From positions 62,001 to 126,000 of the forward strand of contig NZ_JANCLX010000012.1 in assembly GCF_024295805.1 (NCBI RefSeq): a DNA stretch of 64,000 nt, given 5' to 3'. Shown piece after piece: positions 53,302 to 62,465 of this stretch; the stretch's first letter is position 1, and every line of letters begins with the position of its first letter. The DNA comes from Streptomyces cucumeris (GTDB lineage Bacteria > Actinomycetota > Actinomycetes > Streptomycetales > Streptomycetaceae). Below the pieces are notes generated by a model. That model was not told where the DNA came from, searched no databases, and saw only the letters and a list, made by a program, of their open reading frames with translations. Both the position numbers and the translations under genes were made by a program.

Positions 53302-53877
53302 CGCTCACCTCCTGCTGCCGGTTGTGGTCGTCGATCCAGGCGATAGCCCGCTCAAACTGCTCGATGGTCAGCAGCTCGATCTCCCACGGGCGGATGTGCA
53401 ACAGGTGCGCGAGCAGCGGCTCGTAGCTCAGACGGCGACGGGCGATGCTGCGACGGCCGGGTCTTTTGGGACCGTCTCCGGGTCCGCATCCGCTCCGTCG
53501 GCGGGCTGCTCGTCGGTGGCGGTGGACGCGGCGTCCAGCTGGGCCAGAGCGGCCGCCCGCTCGTCCTCGTCCAGGTCCGGGTTGTTCTCGATGCCCTCGC
53601 GGATCGCGGCCATCTCCTCCGCGTCCAGGTCGTAGCCCAGCTCGTTCGCCGCGGGCACGAACTGGACGTAGCGCAAGGTCGGCTGGTCGCGCTTCAACAG
53701 CACCCAGGCCACAGCCCGCGTGGCCAGCATGGAGCCGTTGAGAACCTTGGCCTTGGCCTGCTCCCACTCCAGGCCGGTCGCCCGCTCCACCGCCTCGGCC
53801 TCGACTGCTGTGATGCGGGCGGTCTTCAGATCCCAGCGGCGCTCTTCGCCGTCCTCGGGTACGTAAACGATGATCAC
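53294..53877 (-). CDS. Tail assembly chaperone gpG-T, made by -1 frameshift
   Basis: Reading gpG to Lys138 and slipping one base back on CCCAAAA (minus strand 53470-53464) continues into a second frame for 56 residues, RPGRRSIARRRLSYEPLLAH..IELLTIEQFERAIAWIDDHNRQQ, ending inside the tape-measure start. The result is a 194-residue fusion. In frame 0 the codons are CCA AAA, so both tRNAs can re-pair after slippage. Lambda-like gpG/gpGT chaperones of the tape measure use exactly this arrangement. Confidence 0.85.
53428..53877 (-). CDS. Tail assembly chaperone gpG (unshifted)
   Basis: 149 residues: EDGEERRWDLKTARITAVEAEAVERATGLEWEQ, LRYVQFVPAANELGYDLDAEEM, then an acidic tail ending at a stop just past the slippery site. 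It sits between the tail tube gene and the tape measure, as gpG proteins do. ATG 53877 has an adequate AACCC-rich upstream and starts IIVYVPEDG. Confidence 0.85.
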   Translation of the reverse strand: MIIVYVPEDGEERRWDLKTARITAVEAEAVERATGLEWEQAKAKVLNGSMLATRAVAWVLLKRDQPTLRYVQFVPAANELGYDLDAEEMAAIREGIENNPDLDEDERAAALAQLDAASTATDEQPADGADADPETVPKDPAVAASPVAV

Positions 53878-53891
53878 AGTGGGTTCTCGTT

Positions 53892-54389
53892 TCAGCTCAG
53901 GTCACGCTGGACGTCATCAAGGACCCGCTCGACCTCGGCGGCCATACGGGAGGCGTGGCGGCGGATCGTCACGTCCCACCACGGCGAGGCGTACTGGGTG
54001 GCCCAGCGGCGCTTGTTGCCGTAGACCGGGTGCCGCCAGCGGCCCTCGTCCAACTTGTTGGGCATGTTCCGCATGTCCGGCGGCAGGGCAGCCCGGTCGA
54101 TCCAGATCCGGGCACCGGGGTTACCGGTGGCGCGGACGCTGATCCGGACCGCCGCGGCGATCGTGGCCCGCAGCGGCCGCGACGTCGGCGAGGGACCGCC
54201 GCGCTTGGCCGCGCCCTGCCCGCGCACCGGCAGGCTGCGGACCGCGGTCTGGAGGTCATCGCGCAACGGCTCCGCCGCCCGCCGGATCCTGCGGGCAAAG
54301 TTCCGCTGCAACCGGGCCCCGCCCGCCCGGCGCAGATCGCGGGAGAGGTTAAGCAACTGCCCAGTGCCGGTGATCCGCACATCACGCAC
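53892..54389 (-). CDS. Phage head-tail joining / tail completion protein
   Basis: 165 residues, very basic (many Arg): RITGTGQLLNLSRDLRRAG, ARRIRRAAEPLRDDLQ, then MRNMPNKLDEGRWRHPVYGNKRRWATQYASPWWD. The final HPVYGN-W--Q---WWD motif is typical of HK97 gp10-like/tail completion proteins. GTG 54389 follows GAGGTG. Confidence 0.7.
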   Translation of the reverse strand: MRDVRITGTGQLLNLSRDLRRAGGARLQRNFARRIRRAAEPLRDDLQTAVRSLPVRGQGAAKRGGPSPTSRPLRATIAAAVRISVRATGNPGARIWIDRAALPPDMRNMPNKLDEGRWRHPVYGNKRRWATQYASPWWDVTIRRHASRMAAEVERVLDDVQRDLS

Positions 54390-54398
54390 GGGAACACC

Positions 54399-55385
54399 TC
54401 ACAGGGTGACGTCGGTGCTGATGTATTCGATCTTCGACAGGTTCGTGCCGTCGTACAGGCCCGTGAACTGGAACGACGGCTTGACCACGTCGAAGCCGTC
54501 CACGACTGGCGGGCCCTCGTCCAGCCGGATCGCGGGCAGCGAGATCCGGAACGTCTCGTCATACGTGCTCGCGATGTTCGGTCCGACGAACTGCCACACC
54601 AGCGACGTCGCAGCGTCCGAGGTGTGCAGGTCATCGAGGGCGGTGCCCACGTAGTCCGTCTCCAGCGTGCCGGTGATCTTCACCTGGTCGTTGGAGATCG
54701 GCTCCTTCTTCAGCCCCGACTGACCGGCGTAGAACCGCTCCGTGTGCTGCGGCCGCTCGATCTTCACCGACACCTTGCGGATCCCGTCGAGCGCCGCCTC
54801 ACTGCCGTAGGCGCCGGTCTTCACGGCCATCTGCCCGAAGTGGTACGGGCTCATCGACGAGTACGAGGCCGTGGCCAGCGTCTGCCCCTCGTCGCAGTCC
54901 TTCCCGTCGAACTCAAAGCTGGCGGTGAGCATGCCGCCCACCTCGCAACTGAACTCGGCCGAGACGACCTTGCAGCCCAGAAAGCTCTTGTCCGTCACCG
55001 TGCCCGTGGTCAGCGGCACGCCCTTCTGGATTGTCAGGCTCTTGCCCGCCGTGTCCGCCAGGGTGTGGGTCTGGAGGTACGCGGCCGTGACGCCCTGCTG
55101 CACCGGCGTAACCGACGTACCCATCAGCGCCTGGAGCAGCAGCCCCATGCCCTTGTTGGTGACCTCCAGATCGATGCTGCCGGAGACCTCGCGGCGGGTC
55201 AGCACACGCCGCGAGGACAGCGCCAGCAGACGCCCCGCCGCGATGCCCGAGCTCTGAGCCGTGGTCTTCTTCAGGACCAGGCTCTCCTTCGTGAACTCCA
55301 GGAATTTGCTCGGGGCCACGAACGTGCCGTACGTGCTCTCGGCACTGATGCCCAACTGGGCGCCGAGACCGGATCCGATCGCCAT
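54399..55385 (-). CDS. Major tail tube protein
   Basis: 328 residues: GSGLGAQLGISAESTYGTF, VPSKFLEFTKESL-like (APSKFLEFTKESLVLKK), GSIDLEVTNKGMGLLLQALMG and VSVKIERPQHTERFYAGQ. This is the Phage_tube_2 pattern of actinophages. It polymerises into the tail tube around the tape measure. Start ATG 55385, stop ten bases before the next gene. Confidence 0.85.
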   Translation of the reverse strand: MAIGSGLGAQLGISAESTYGTFVAPSKFLEFTKESLVLKKTTAQSSGIAAGRLLALSSRRVLTRREVSGSIDLEVTNKGMGLLLQALMGTSVTPVQQGVTAAYLQTHTLADTAGKSLTIQKGVPLTTGTVTDKSFLGCKVVSAEFSCEVGGMLTASFEFDGKDCDEGQTLATASYSSMSPYHFGQMAVKTGAYGSEAALDGIRKVSVKIERPQHTERFYAGQSGLKKEPISNDQVKITGTLETDYVGTALDDLHTSDAATSLVWQFVGPNIASTYDETFRISLPAIRLDEGPPVVDGFDVVKPSFQFTGLYDGTNLSKIEYISTDVTL

Positions 55386-55388
55386 GGA

Positions 55389-55607
55389 TCAGCCCTCCTC
55401 CTTCTGCGGCGCCTTGGCCGCCGCGGTCTTCTTCGCCAGAGCCGACTTCGAGCCCGGCTCCTCCACGGCCTCCCAGGTGCCGGGCTGGCAGACGTAGCCC
55501 TCGAACCTGTGGTCCGGTACCTCGACGACCTGATCCGGCTCGATCAGCCGGTCACCGAGCTCCGGCACCGTCACCGGCTCCGGCCCGATGAAGCGCACAC
55601 GCGCCAT
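55389..55607 (-). CDS. Small phage protein before tail tube
   Basis: 72 residues: ARVRFIGPEPVTVPELG, LIEPDQVVEVPDHRFEGYVCQPGTWE, then a Lys/Ala tail. A compact beta fold with a disordered end, conserved at this position in actinophages (possible head-tail adaptor or tube-associated protein). ATG 55607 follows GGGAG. Confidence 0.7.
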   Translation of the reverse strand: MARVRFIGPEPVTVPELGDRLIEPDQVVEVPDHRFEGYVCQPGTWEAVEEPGSKSALAKKTAAAKAPQKEEG

Positions 55608-55639
55608 GGCAAAACTCCCTCGATTCGGGGTGGGGTTGA

Positions 55640-56107
55640 TCAGATACGGGCGCGGCAGGAGACGGCGAACGTGATGAGCGCCCGCACGCCCTGGGACGTG
55701 TTGGCCTGTGTGAGTGAGCCGCTGGTCAAGTGCGACCACAGCACCGTGCCGCCCAAGGAGGGCGCGTCCGGGCTGGGAGCCGAGGCGCGCAGTGCGTCCT
55801 CGACCGCGCCCAGCAGCTCGAATACGCGATGCCGGACCGAGGCGATGTCATCGCCACCGGTCCACGCGTCCACGCAGCAGGTGATGGTGAACTCCTCGTC
55901 GCGTGTCCGGGCGCCGGCGCCGGCGAACTCCTGGGCCATCACCACGGCCGCCTCGCCACCGGGGTCCCATCCGACGGCGACGTAGTCGGCTTCCTCCATG
56001 CCGCCCGTGGGCGGGCCGTCGATGACCTGCACGCCGTCCAGACCTGCGGCGCCGCGGAGCAAAGCGACCAGCGCGGCGATGGCCGCGGGCACGCGCGAGG
56101 TAGCCAT
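55640..56107 (-). CDS. Tail terminator protein
   Basis: 155 residues: PAAIAALVALLRGAAGLDGVQVIDGPP, VAVGWDPGGEAAV, DEEFTITCCVDAWTGGDDI, VRALITFAVSCRARI. The pattern of a helix, DGPP loop and beta sheet is that of tail-terminator (gpU-like) proteins, which stop tube growth. Located between connector and tube genes as expected. Confidence 0.75.
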   Translation of the reverse strand: MATSRVPAAIAALVALLRGAAGLDGVQVIDGPPTGGMEEADYVAVGWDPGGEAAVVMAQEFAGAGARTRDEEFTITCCVDAWTGGDDIASVRHRVFELLGAVEDALRASAPSPDAPSLGGTVLWSHLTSGSLTQANTSQGVRALITFAVSCRARI

Positions 56108-56110
56108 GGG

Positions 56111-56659
56111 TCACGCCACCCCCGGTGGAAGACGGTACGGCTGCAACAGCTGGAGGACGCGGTTCGGCACCGCGTACCCGAAGCCGGGTACCGGCTGGTT
56201 GACGTCGAAGTCGTCACCGCCCAGCGACGGCCTGCCCGGGCCCTGCTGGGTCTGCCACAGGTGCTGTACCAGCATGCGCCCGGCGAGGTTGAGCGTGGGC
56301 GGGATGGTGCCCCGGCCCACGGCGTAGACGGCTTCCCACGGCCCGCCGCAGAAGGGATCACCGGTGACGCGGCGGATGATCCCGTTCTCGTTGTCCAGGA
56401 CCAGGTCGGCCACGTCCAGGACCAGGCCGCCCAGGAGGAGCGGGGTGATCGAGGTCAGCGACACCACCGGGATCTGGGCGAGTGCCAGGGTGAGCCCCCG
56501 CCCGTTGACCGTCTCGGTGACCGTCCGGGGTTCCACCGGCCCGACGTACCACTCGACCATCGCGGTGACCGCCTCGACGTATGCCTGTAGCTCGGCGTCG
56601 TGCGTGGCGGTGGTGATGTTCAGCTGGGCCTTGGCCTCGTTAAGGGTCAGCAGAGCCAT
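56111..56659 (-). CDS. Head-tail connector (gp6-like)
   Basis: 182 residues: LTLNEAKAQLNITTATHDAELQAYVEAVTAMVEWYVGPVE at the N-terminus is the gp6/QLRG connector signature (LxEAKxxLxI.. D-EL--YV). The rest forms a beta barrel. Sits directly after the capsid region. Confidence 0.82.
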   Translation of the reverse strand: MALLTLNEAKAQLNITTATHDAELQAYVEAVTAMVEWYVGPVEPRTVTETVNGRGLTLALAQIPVVSLTSITPLLLGGLVLDVADLVLDNENGIIRRVTGDPFCGGPWEAVYAVGRGTIPPTLNLAGRMLVQHLWQTQQGPGRPSLGGDDFDVNQPVPGFGYAVPNRVLQLLQPYRLPPGVA

Positions 56660-56671
56660 GGCGGGGTCTCC

Positions 56672-56923
56672 TTACCGGCTGGTGCCACGCCGCTCACGAG
56701 GCTTGGTCACAGCCCGTTCGGTGCCCTTGTGGGCGTCGGCCCGGGTCACCCCGAGCCGCTTCAGTTCCTCGTCCACCGCCTGGACGCGGTCTTCGCGGCC
56801 GTAGGTGGCGTAGCCCTCCCGCTCGCGCAGCAGGGCGGACACATACGCTTCGTCCGCTGTGGGCACCTCGGATTCGGTCCTCTCCCCGGTGCGCACGTTC
56901 GTAGCTGTCTGCTTCTGACTCAT
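56672..56923 (-). CDS. Hypothetical phage head protein
   Basis: 83 residues, charged: TADEAYVSALLREREGYATYGREDRVQAVDEELKRLG in one helical block, then a basic tail ending RERRGTSR. Found between capsid and connector genes in actinophages. No function known. Confidence 0.65.
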   Translation of the reverse strand: MSQKQTATNVRTGERTESEVPTADEAYVSALLREREGYATYGREDRVQAVDEELKRLGVTRADAHKGTERAVTKPRERRGTSR

Positions 56924-56977
56924 GGGTACCTCCAGCGGGGCGCCGGGCAGCGGCGTGCCGTCCGGCGCCCGGGCGGG

Positions 56978-58396
56978 TCAGAACGTCGGGGTGACCAGGC
57001 CGGTACCGGCGATCACGCTGATGGACTTCGGGTACCGGGAGGCGTGCAGGGCCGCGTAGTTGTAGAACCGCAGCAGCACGGACAGCTGGTCCGCCTTCGT
57101 CTCGCGGAACGCCTCGGCCTGCGGGGTGCCCTCGAAGAAGATGACGTCACTGGACCGCAGAGTGATGATCCGGTCCTCGTTGGTGCCTGCCCCGAGGTTG
57201 GCCGGGATGTTCGGGTCCACGTAGACCGGCAGGCCGTGCCACGTGCCGACGAAGCCTTCCGATGCCACCTCGCCCATCGCCGCGATCACGTTCTGCGGCA
57301 GGTTCGCCGCGGGCACCACCAGCGGGCGGCCGGCGGTGTCCACGGCCGCGGTCATCCACGCCCACCGGCGCGGGTGCATGAAGTGCTTATCCGCAGGCAG
57401 GAACCGCCCGGTGTGGATCTGCTGGACCGCATCCGCGCCCTTGGGGTACAGCTCGGCCACGGTCGGGGACGCGTCGGTGTAGGTCACCGCGTTGGCGCCG
57501 GAGACGCTGAGCAGACCGACCTTGTTGGTGGCGTTGTTGCTGATGACGAACACATCCGCCTTGACCGCGTAGTCCGCCGCCAGGTCCGCCAGCAGGATCT
57601 GGTCCATGTTGATCGGGGACTGGTCCAGCAGCTGCTGAGAGACGACCTGCTTACCCGCGATGGTCGTGACGTTCGCGGTCACCGAGCCGGTGGTCGCGTC
57701 GGTGTCCTGCACCGCGGTGTTCTGCGTGGTCTGCTCGGCGGTCGCCGTGCCGGAAGCGATACGCGGCAGGCTGATGGAGTCGGTCCCCGGGGGAAGCGCC
57801 ATCGGGCGGACCTGGTCGGCGACCACGCGGCCGCCGCGCGCGAGCGCGATGTAGTCGTTGACCATCCACAGCGGCGGGACGAACTCCCCGCCCGCACCGT
57901 CGGTCGTGGTCAGGGCACGGGCCTCCATGCCCTCCAGCGCCTTCTCAGCGCCGCGGGCGATCCGCTGAAGGCGGCTCGCCACCTCACGGTCGTTGCGGGT
58001 CAGACGTTCGGCGGCGGAGCTGTCGCCCTTCGTCTGCGCCCGGAACAGGTCGCGGAAGTACGAGGTCTGCCCGCCCTTGCGGTAGGTCTCCGGCTCGGAC
58101 GTGACCTGCACGCGCTCGCGCCGCTCGCCGGCCTGCCCGTTCTGGGCCAGCAGCTCGGCAGCGCGCTGCTCCCGCTGCTCGTCCTCCTCCAGCTCGCCGA
58201 TGCGCGCCTGGAGCTTCTCGATCTCCCCGTCCTTCGCGCGGATCTCCTCGCGCTTGGCGGTGAACGTAGCCTGCTCAGAATCGGTGAGGTCACGCTGCTC
58301 GGTCGTCGGGGTGGACAGCACACCGTCGAGTTCGGTCTTCAGCGCGGCCCGCTGCTCGAGCAGGTCCTGCATCTGCTTACGCAGGAATGCGAGCAT
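56978..58396 (-). CDS. Major capsid protein with fused scaffold (HK97 fold)
   Basis: 472 residues. An N-terminal coiled-coil delta/scaffold region (~1-110: LEQRAALKTELDG, EEIRAKDGEIEKLQARIGELEEDE) precedes the HK97 capsid fold: GGEFVPPLWMVNDYIALARGG, LPRIASGT, TIAGKQVVSQQLLDQS, and the C-terminal VIFFEGTPQAEAF. The prohead protease would remove the scaffold. ATG 58396 follows AAGGAG by six to seven bases. Confidence 0.92.
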   Translation of the reverse strand: MLAFLRKQMQDLLEQRAALKTELDGVLSTPTTEQRDLTDSEQATFTAKREEIRAKDGEIEKLQARIGELEEDEQREQRAAELLAQNGQAGERRERVQVTSEPETYRKGGQTSYFRDLFRAQTKGDSSAAERLTRNDREVASRLQRIARGAEKALEGMEARALTTTDGAGGEFVPPLWMVNDYIALARGGRVVADQVRPMALPPGTDSISLPRIASGTATAEQTTQNTAVQDTDATTGSVTANVTTIAGKQVVSQQLLDQSPINMDQILLADLAADYAVKADVFVISNNATNKVGLLSVSGANAVTYTDASPTVAELYPKGADAVQQIHTGRFLPADKHFMHPRRWAWMTAAVDTAGRPLVVPAANLPQNVIAAMGEVASEGFVGTWHGLPVYVDPNIPANLGAGTNEDRIITLRSSDVIFFEGTPQAEAFRETKADQLSVLLRFYNYAALHASRYPKSISVIAGTGLVTPTF

Positions 58397-58532
58397 CACT
58401 CGCTCCTTGTCGTTGGGTGTCGGGTTGGGTCGCGCCTGCTGGCCGTCCGGGTGGTGGCCCAGGTGGTGGCAGCACAAAGTGCCGCTCCGGCGTGGGCTCC
58501 GGCGCGTCAGGTAAGGCAGGCGGAGGGGTCGG

Positions 58533-59207
58533 CTACAGGGACAGTGCGTCGGCCTGAGCCACGTACAGGGACAGCGGATGCCGGACCGCCGCCGGGGCGG
58601 GCTCCAGACGCCGCTTGAGGCGCTCGTACAGCACCCGTGCGTCCGCCTCGGCCAGGCGGTCGAAGTCAGCCGCGCGCACCGCGCTGACCGACGTCGCCGG
58701 GTTCGCCCCGAAGTTGACGACGCTCACATCGCCGCGGTGCAGGTCCACCTCGAGGATGTCCCGCTGGTCGTAGTCCGGGGACCACTGCTGGCGCGTCACC
58801 CGGAACGCGAAGCTCATCTCATCGACGTCGCCGTCCTCGAGCGCAGCCAGCATGTCCTGGACATCCGACCGCTTGGCGTTGACGTCGGCCTCCATATGCA
58901 GACCCGTCGAGTCCTCCGCCAGGCGCAGCGTCCCGGCCTTGGTGTAGGCCATGGCCAGCCCGCCATGGTTCAGCAGCAGCTGCACCTGCGGCGTCTCCGC
59001 CAGCGTCTTGGTGAACGAGCCGGAGCGCATCACTTCGGTGTACGGCCCGTACCAGTCCCACATCTCGAACGGCTCCTCGGTGACCGAGGCGTAGCCGGTC
59101 ACGCTGGAGGTGCCGGAGGCGCCCGGCTTGGCACGCACCTCCAGCCGGACCGGGAACGCGCGACGCACGGTCCCGGACACGTTCGCCCGGTCGCTCTTGA
59201 CGCCCAT
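58533..59207 (-). CDS. HK97-family prohead protease
   Basis: 224 residues: VTGYASVTEEPFEMWDWYGPYTEVMRSGSF, catalytic His in QLLLNHGG, catalytic Ser in DVDEMSFAFRV, and the Asp/Glu of LEVDLHRGDVSVV. U35/S78-type serine protease that matures the capsid scaffold. A 136-base gap separates it from the capsid gene. Confidence 0.92.
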   Translation of the reverse strand: MGVKSDRANVSGTVRRAFPVRLEVRAKPGASGTSSVTGYASVTEEPFEMWDWYGPYTEVMRSGSFTKTLAETPQVQLLLNHGGLAMAYTKAGTLRLAEDSTGLHMEADVNAKRSDVQDMLAALEDGDVDEMSFAFRVTRQQWSPDYDQRDILEVDLHRGDVSVVNFGANPATSVSAVRAADFDRLAEADARVLYERLKRRLEPAPAAVRHPLSLYVAQADALSL

Positions 59208-59219
59208 CTCGCGCCCCCT

Positions 59220-60377
59220 TCACTTCTCGCTCAGGTCCGGCTCGGACCCGGCCAGCTCGTTCGGCTCGGCGCCCCACGGCACGTGGCCCATGTCCTCGAT
59301 GTCGCGCACCTCGTTGACCACCGTCCACCGGTTGCGCAGTGCGATCGCGTGCGCCCGGTAGCGGGTCAGCAGGTCCGTGCGCGCGAGCGCCGCACGGTTG
59401 TACTTCACGTACACGCCCTCGGGCAGCATCGCCGTGAACATCCGCTCGGTGCGCGTCAGCCACGGATCGAGCGTGTACGTCAGCAGGTCCAAAGAGCGCT
59501 GCTCGACGTTGGCGTAGGTCATCGACCCGCCGGTGGCGTAGCCCAGGATCTCCGGCATGCCCGGCCCGTAGATGCGCGCGCACTCCGCCGAGCTGTACTG
59601 CTGCGTCTCCAGGAACTGCGACTCATCCGGCGCGATCTGGATCTGCTGGTACTTCCACCCCTTGCCCAGCACCACCGGTTCCCGGGTGCCGCGCAATGCG
59701 GCCATGAACCGCTGCTTCGCGGTCGTCGCCTGCTTCTGATCGAGCGCTTCCTCGTTCGTCAGCAGCCCCGACGGGTGCGCCCCGTCCTCGAACCACTGCA
59801 CCCCGAACCGCGTAGCCGCAAGCCCGAGCCCGATCGTCAGCGCGTGGTGTGCGACCGGCGACAGCCCCAGCAGACGGCCGGGCACCGAGTATGCGCGCCG
59901 GTGCCACATCTGCGCGGACGGCGCTTCCCTGCCGGACACCCGCCAGCGGGGCAGGCCGTCATCGGTGTCGCGCCAGCCCTGCACCTCGTCCGGGTGGTAC
60001 AGCACCACCTGGGTCGGCAGGCCCATCGGGTCCCGGGCGGCCACGGTGCCGTAGGCGTTGCCCCGCAGCAGCATCGACATCATGTACTGGTACAGCCAGT
60101 CCTCGACACCGAAGCCCTCGCCCGAGGGGTCCGTGAGCAGGGCCGGGGCGGGCAACGCCTGCCGCGCCGCCCCCTCACCCCGGTAGACATCCAGCGGCAG
60201 CGTGGACAACAGCGACGCCTGAAGGTCCACCGCCGCCCACACCGCGACCTTCTGCAGGCTGCTCTCAGCCCGCGACAGGTTGATGCTGGCGAACGTCGAC
60301 GCAGCCTCGGACGGCCGGGGAATCGGCGGCTCAGCGAACGGGGCACGCTGCTCACGGCGGCGGAAGAACAGGCTCAT
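59220..60377 (-). CDS. Portal protein
   Basis: 385 residues of the HK97 portal family: VAVWAAVDLQASLLSTLPLDVYRG, LLRGNAYGTV, SVPGRLLGLSPVAHHAL, AALRGTREPVVLGKGWKYQQI, YGPGMPEILGY. It forms the dodecameric DNA gate at one capsid vertex. ATG 60377 overlaps the upstream stop (ATGA); the longer frame is ignored. Confidence 0.92.
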   Translation of the reverse strand: MSLFFRRREQRAPFAEPPIPRPSEAASTFASINLSRAESSLQKVAVWAAVDLQASLLSTLPLDVYRGEGAARQALPAPALLTDPSGEGFGVEDWLYQYMMSMLLRGNAYGTVAARDPMGLPTQVVLYHPDEVQGWRDTDDGLPRWRVSGREAPSAQMWHRRAYSVPGRLLGLSPVAHHALTIGLGLAATRFGVQWFEDGAHPSGLLTNEEALDQKQATTAKQRFMAALRGTREPVVLGKGWKYQQIQIAPDESQFLETQQYSSAECARIYGPGMPEILGYATGGSMTYANVEQRSLDLLTYTLDPWLTRTERMFTAMLPEGVYVKYNRAALARTDLLTRYRAHAIALRNRWTVVNEVRDIEDMGHVPWGAEPNELAGSEPDLSEK

Positions 60378-60553
60378 CGCATCCGCCAATCCATCGCCAG
60401 GCAGAACGCCCCGGCTATCGCCAGGCCGAGCGGCTCGTACACCATCCATCCGGCGGCGGAGACCAGCCCGGCGCCGGCCAGGCCCGGGAGCCTGGCGGTG
60501 GCTGCGCCCGCGGCCCCCGCCAGGGCCTCGGCGGCCCGCTTGGCCCACGTCAT
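60374..60553 (-). CDS. Small membrane protein between terminase and portal
   Basis: 59 residues with two hydrophobic stretches (LAGAAGAATARLPGLAGAGLV and PLGLAIAGAFCLAMDW). GAGGGG lies just before ATG 60553 and the stop overlaps the portal start, so it is a real gene. Unknown role, perhaps superinfection exclusion or head assembly at the membrane. Confidence 0.6.
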   Translation of the reverse strand: MTWAKRAAEALAGAAGAATARLPGLAGAGLVSAAGWMVYEPLGLAIAGAFCLAMDWRMR

Positions 60554-60564
60554 GGGGTCCCCTC

Positions 60565-62094
60565 TCACCAGATGTTCTCCAGCGGCTCGGCCGGCTCTTC
60601 CTCGTCCATCTCCGCCTCGAGCCCCCACTTGGCCAGCGTCACCGCCACCAGCGGGCTGATATCCACCGAGACGCCCCGCCGGGCCCACGCCCACGCATCC
60701 CCCAAGGGGCGCTGCTGCGCGCCCGCCAGAGCCGCGGCCAGGGGCGCGTTGTCGATGTGCACGATCGCCTGCTCGGCCACCGCGTCGTAGAACTGGCCGC
60801 ACGCCTGCGCAATCTGCCGCGCCTTCGGCGAGACAACCAGCAGCCCCGCCGCCCGCAGCGCCGGGACCAGGGATCCGGCCGGGCCGCCCTCGTCGACCAC
60901 CCAGCACCGCGGCGAGTGCCGCTCGTCCAGCTCCACCGCGCGCTCCACCACCCACCCCGTACCGGGCTGGTGGTCCACCACCTCGACATGCACCGCCGCC
61001 CCCGAGACGCCGGCCACCCCGATCGCACTGTGCGACCGCTCCGGAGTCGTGTCGATGGCGAAGGCGACCGGATCCTCCGGGCGCGAACTGGCGTCCGCCA
61101 GGGCCCGCCACACGTCCTCCGCGATGACCTGCCAGGTGTCAGTGCCATCGGACGGATAGACGCCCACGCCGAGCCGCTCACGGGCGAACAGCGTGTCCCC
61201 CAGAGTCAGCCGCTCGTTCGCGCACTTCTCCAGCGTCAACCGGTACCCGACCGCCGGGTTCGCCTTCAGCACCGACTCAGAGGCCGCCACATCGTCATGC
61301 TCCCGGCACTGCGGGCCGCACTCGTCCCGATGCTCGTTGATCGACCACTCGAAGTACGCCAGCGTCGGATCCGCATGCCCGCTCTCCAGCGCGGCCAGCG
61401 CCCGGCGCCGCAACCGGCCCAGCTGCACCGACTGATGGCCGACCCCGGCCGACCCCAGGTACCAGGTCTGCGGGTTGGCGACCGCCGCCAGCGTCGGCGC
61501 AAGCGCCGCCATGGCGTCATCGCCCAGGATCATGTCCTCGTCCAGCACGATGCAGTCCGCGGTGAAGCCCCGGCCACTGCCCCCGGAGCGGGCGATGAAG
61601 CGCAGCAGCTGCCCGGTGTGCAGCTCGATGCCCTCTTCGCCCACGGTCTGCCAGTACCGCTTGACGCGTTTGTGCAGGTCAGGGCACCCGCGGATCAGGC
61701 GCTCGATCCGTTTGAACGCGTTCTTCGCCGTCTTGAACTCGTGCGCCGAGTGGAGGATCAACTCCTCGCCGCCGATGAACAGCCCCCACAGCTCGCGGGC
61801 CTCGATGATCCCGCCCTTGCCGTTCTGGCGCGGGACGTTGACGCACACCTCGGGCGAGGACCAGTTGCCGTCCGCCTTCTCGCCCATGCCCTGGTCGAGG
61901 ACGAACTGCTGCCATGGATCCAGCCGCAGCCCGGCGCTCGCCGCCAGGTCGACGGCCTCCATGCCGGCGCTCGACAGGAACGTGCTGGGCACGGCCAGGA
62001 GACGGGGCCGCTGCTGGCCATACGCCGGCCCGTCAGCCACCGGCCTGCTGCTGGAGTGCGGCACGACGCTCGGCTCGCTTACGACTGACGTCAT
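60565..62094 (-). CDS. Terminase large subunit
   Basis: 509 residues. ATPase domain with Walker A-like VPRQNGKGG, Walker B IVLDEDM and coupling motif GSAG; nuclease domain with acidic residues in AFAIDTTPERS, CWVVDEGG and HIDNAP. It packages DNA into the prohead. ATG 62094 follows AAGGGGG by nine bases and lies inside the end of the small-terminase frame (62-base overlap); a later GTG at 62064 is possible. Confidence 0.9.
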   Translation of the reverse strand: MTSVVSEPSVVPHSSSRPVADGPAYGQQRPRLLAVPSTFLSSAGMEAVDLAASAGLRLDPWQQFVLDQGMGEKADGNWSSPEVCVNVPRQNGKGGIIEARELWGLFIGGEELILHSAHEFKTAKNAFKRIERLIRGCPDLHKRVKRYWQTVGEEGIELHTGQLLRFIARSGGSGRGFTADCIVLDEDMILGDDAMAALAPTLAAVANPQTWYLGSAGVGHQSVQLGRLRRRALAALESGHADPTLAYFEWSINEHRDECGPQCREHDDVAASESVLKANPAVGYRLTLEKCANERLTLGDTLFARERLGVGVYPSDGTDTWQVIAEDVWRALADASSRPEDPVAFAIDTTPERSHSAIGVAGVSGAAVHVEVVDHQPGTGWVVERAVELDERHSPRCWVVDEGGPAGSLVPALRAAGLLVVSPKARQIAQACGQFYDAVAEQAIVHIDNAPLAAALAGAQQRPLGDAWAWARRGVSVDISPLVAVTLAKWGLEAEMDEEEPAEPLENIW

Positions 62095-62308
62095 CGACCG
62101 CATCCCCCTTCGACTCCACCGGAGCAAGTTTCCGCAGGTCAGACATGACGGCACGCAGCTCGCGGGCTGCCGCGGCCCGTGCCGCCGGAGCATCCGCATC
62201 GTCGACGGCCTCAGCAAGGCTCACCGCGAGTTCGGCCAGACCGGGCGACGTCTGGGCGACCTTCAGCTGATCGACCTCGGCGGCGACAGCACCAGCGACA
62301 GCCCCCAT
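62033..62308 (-). CDS. Terminase small subunit-like protein
   Basis: 91 residues: VDQLKVAQTSPGLAELAVSLAEAVDD, ARELRAVMSDLRKLAP, then basic KRAERRAALQQQ. Mostly helical, upstream of terL, as short actinophage TerS proteins are. ATG 62308 follows GGGGG by about six bases. No clear HTH, so moderate confidence. Confidence 0.65.
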   Translation of the reverse strand: MGAVAGAVAAEVDQLKVAQTSPGLAELAVSLAEAVDDADAPAARAAAARELRAVMSDLRKLAPVESKGDAVDDVSRKRAERRAALQQQAGG

Positions 62309-62465
62309 GCCAACCCCCAAGACAAATCACCACAAACGCCAATAGAGGGTTGCAAGTTGGGCCCATGGTGCGGTATGGTTAAGGCACGCGGTTGAGGAGA
62401 CCATCAAGGTCAAGTCACTCAGGGTGACGCTCCCGCGAGTTGATCTTGACTCATACAGGGCAAGC

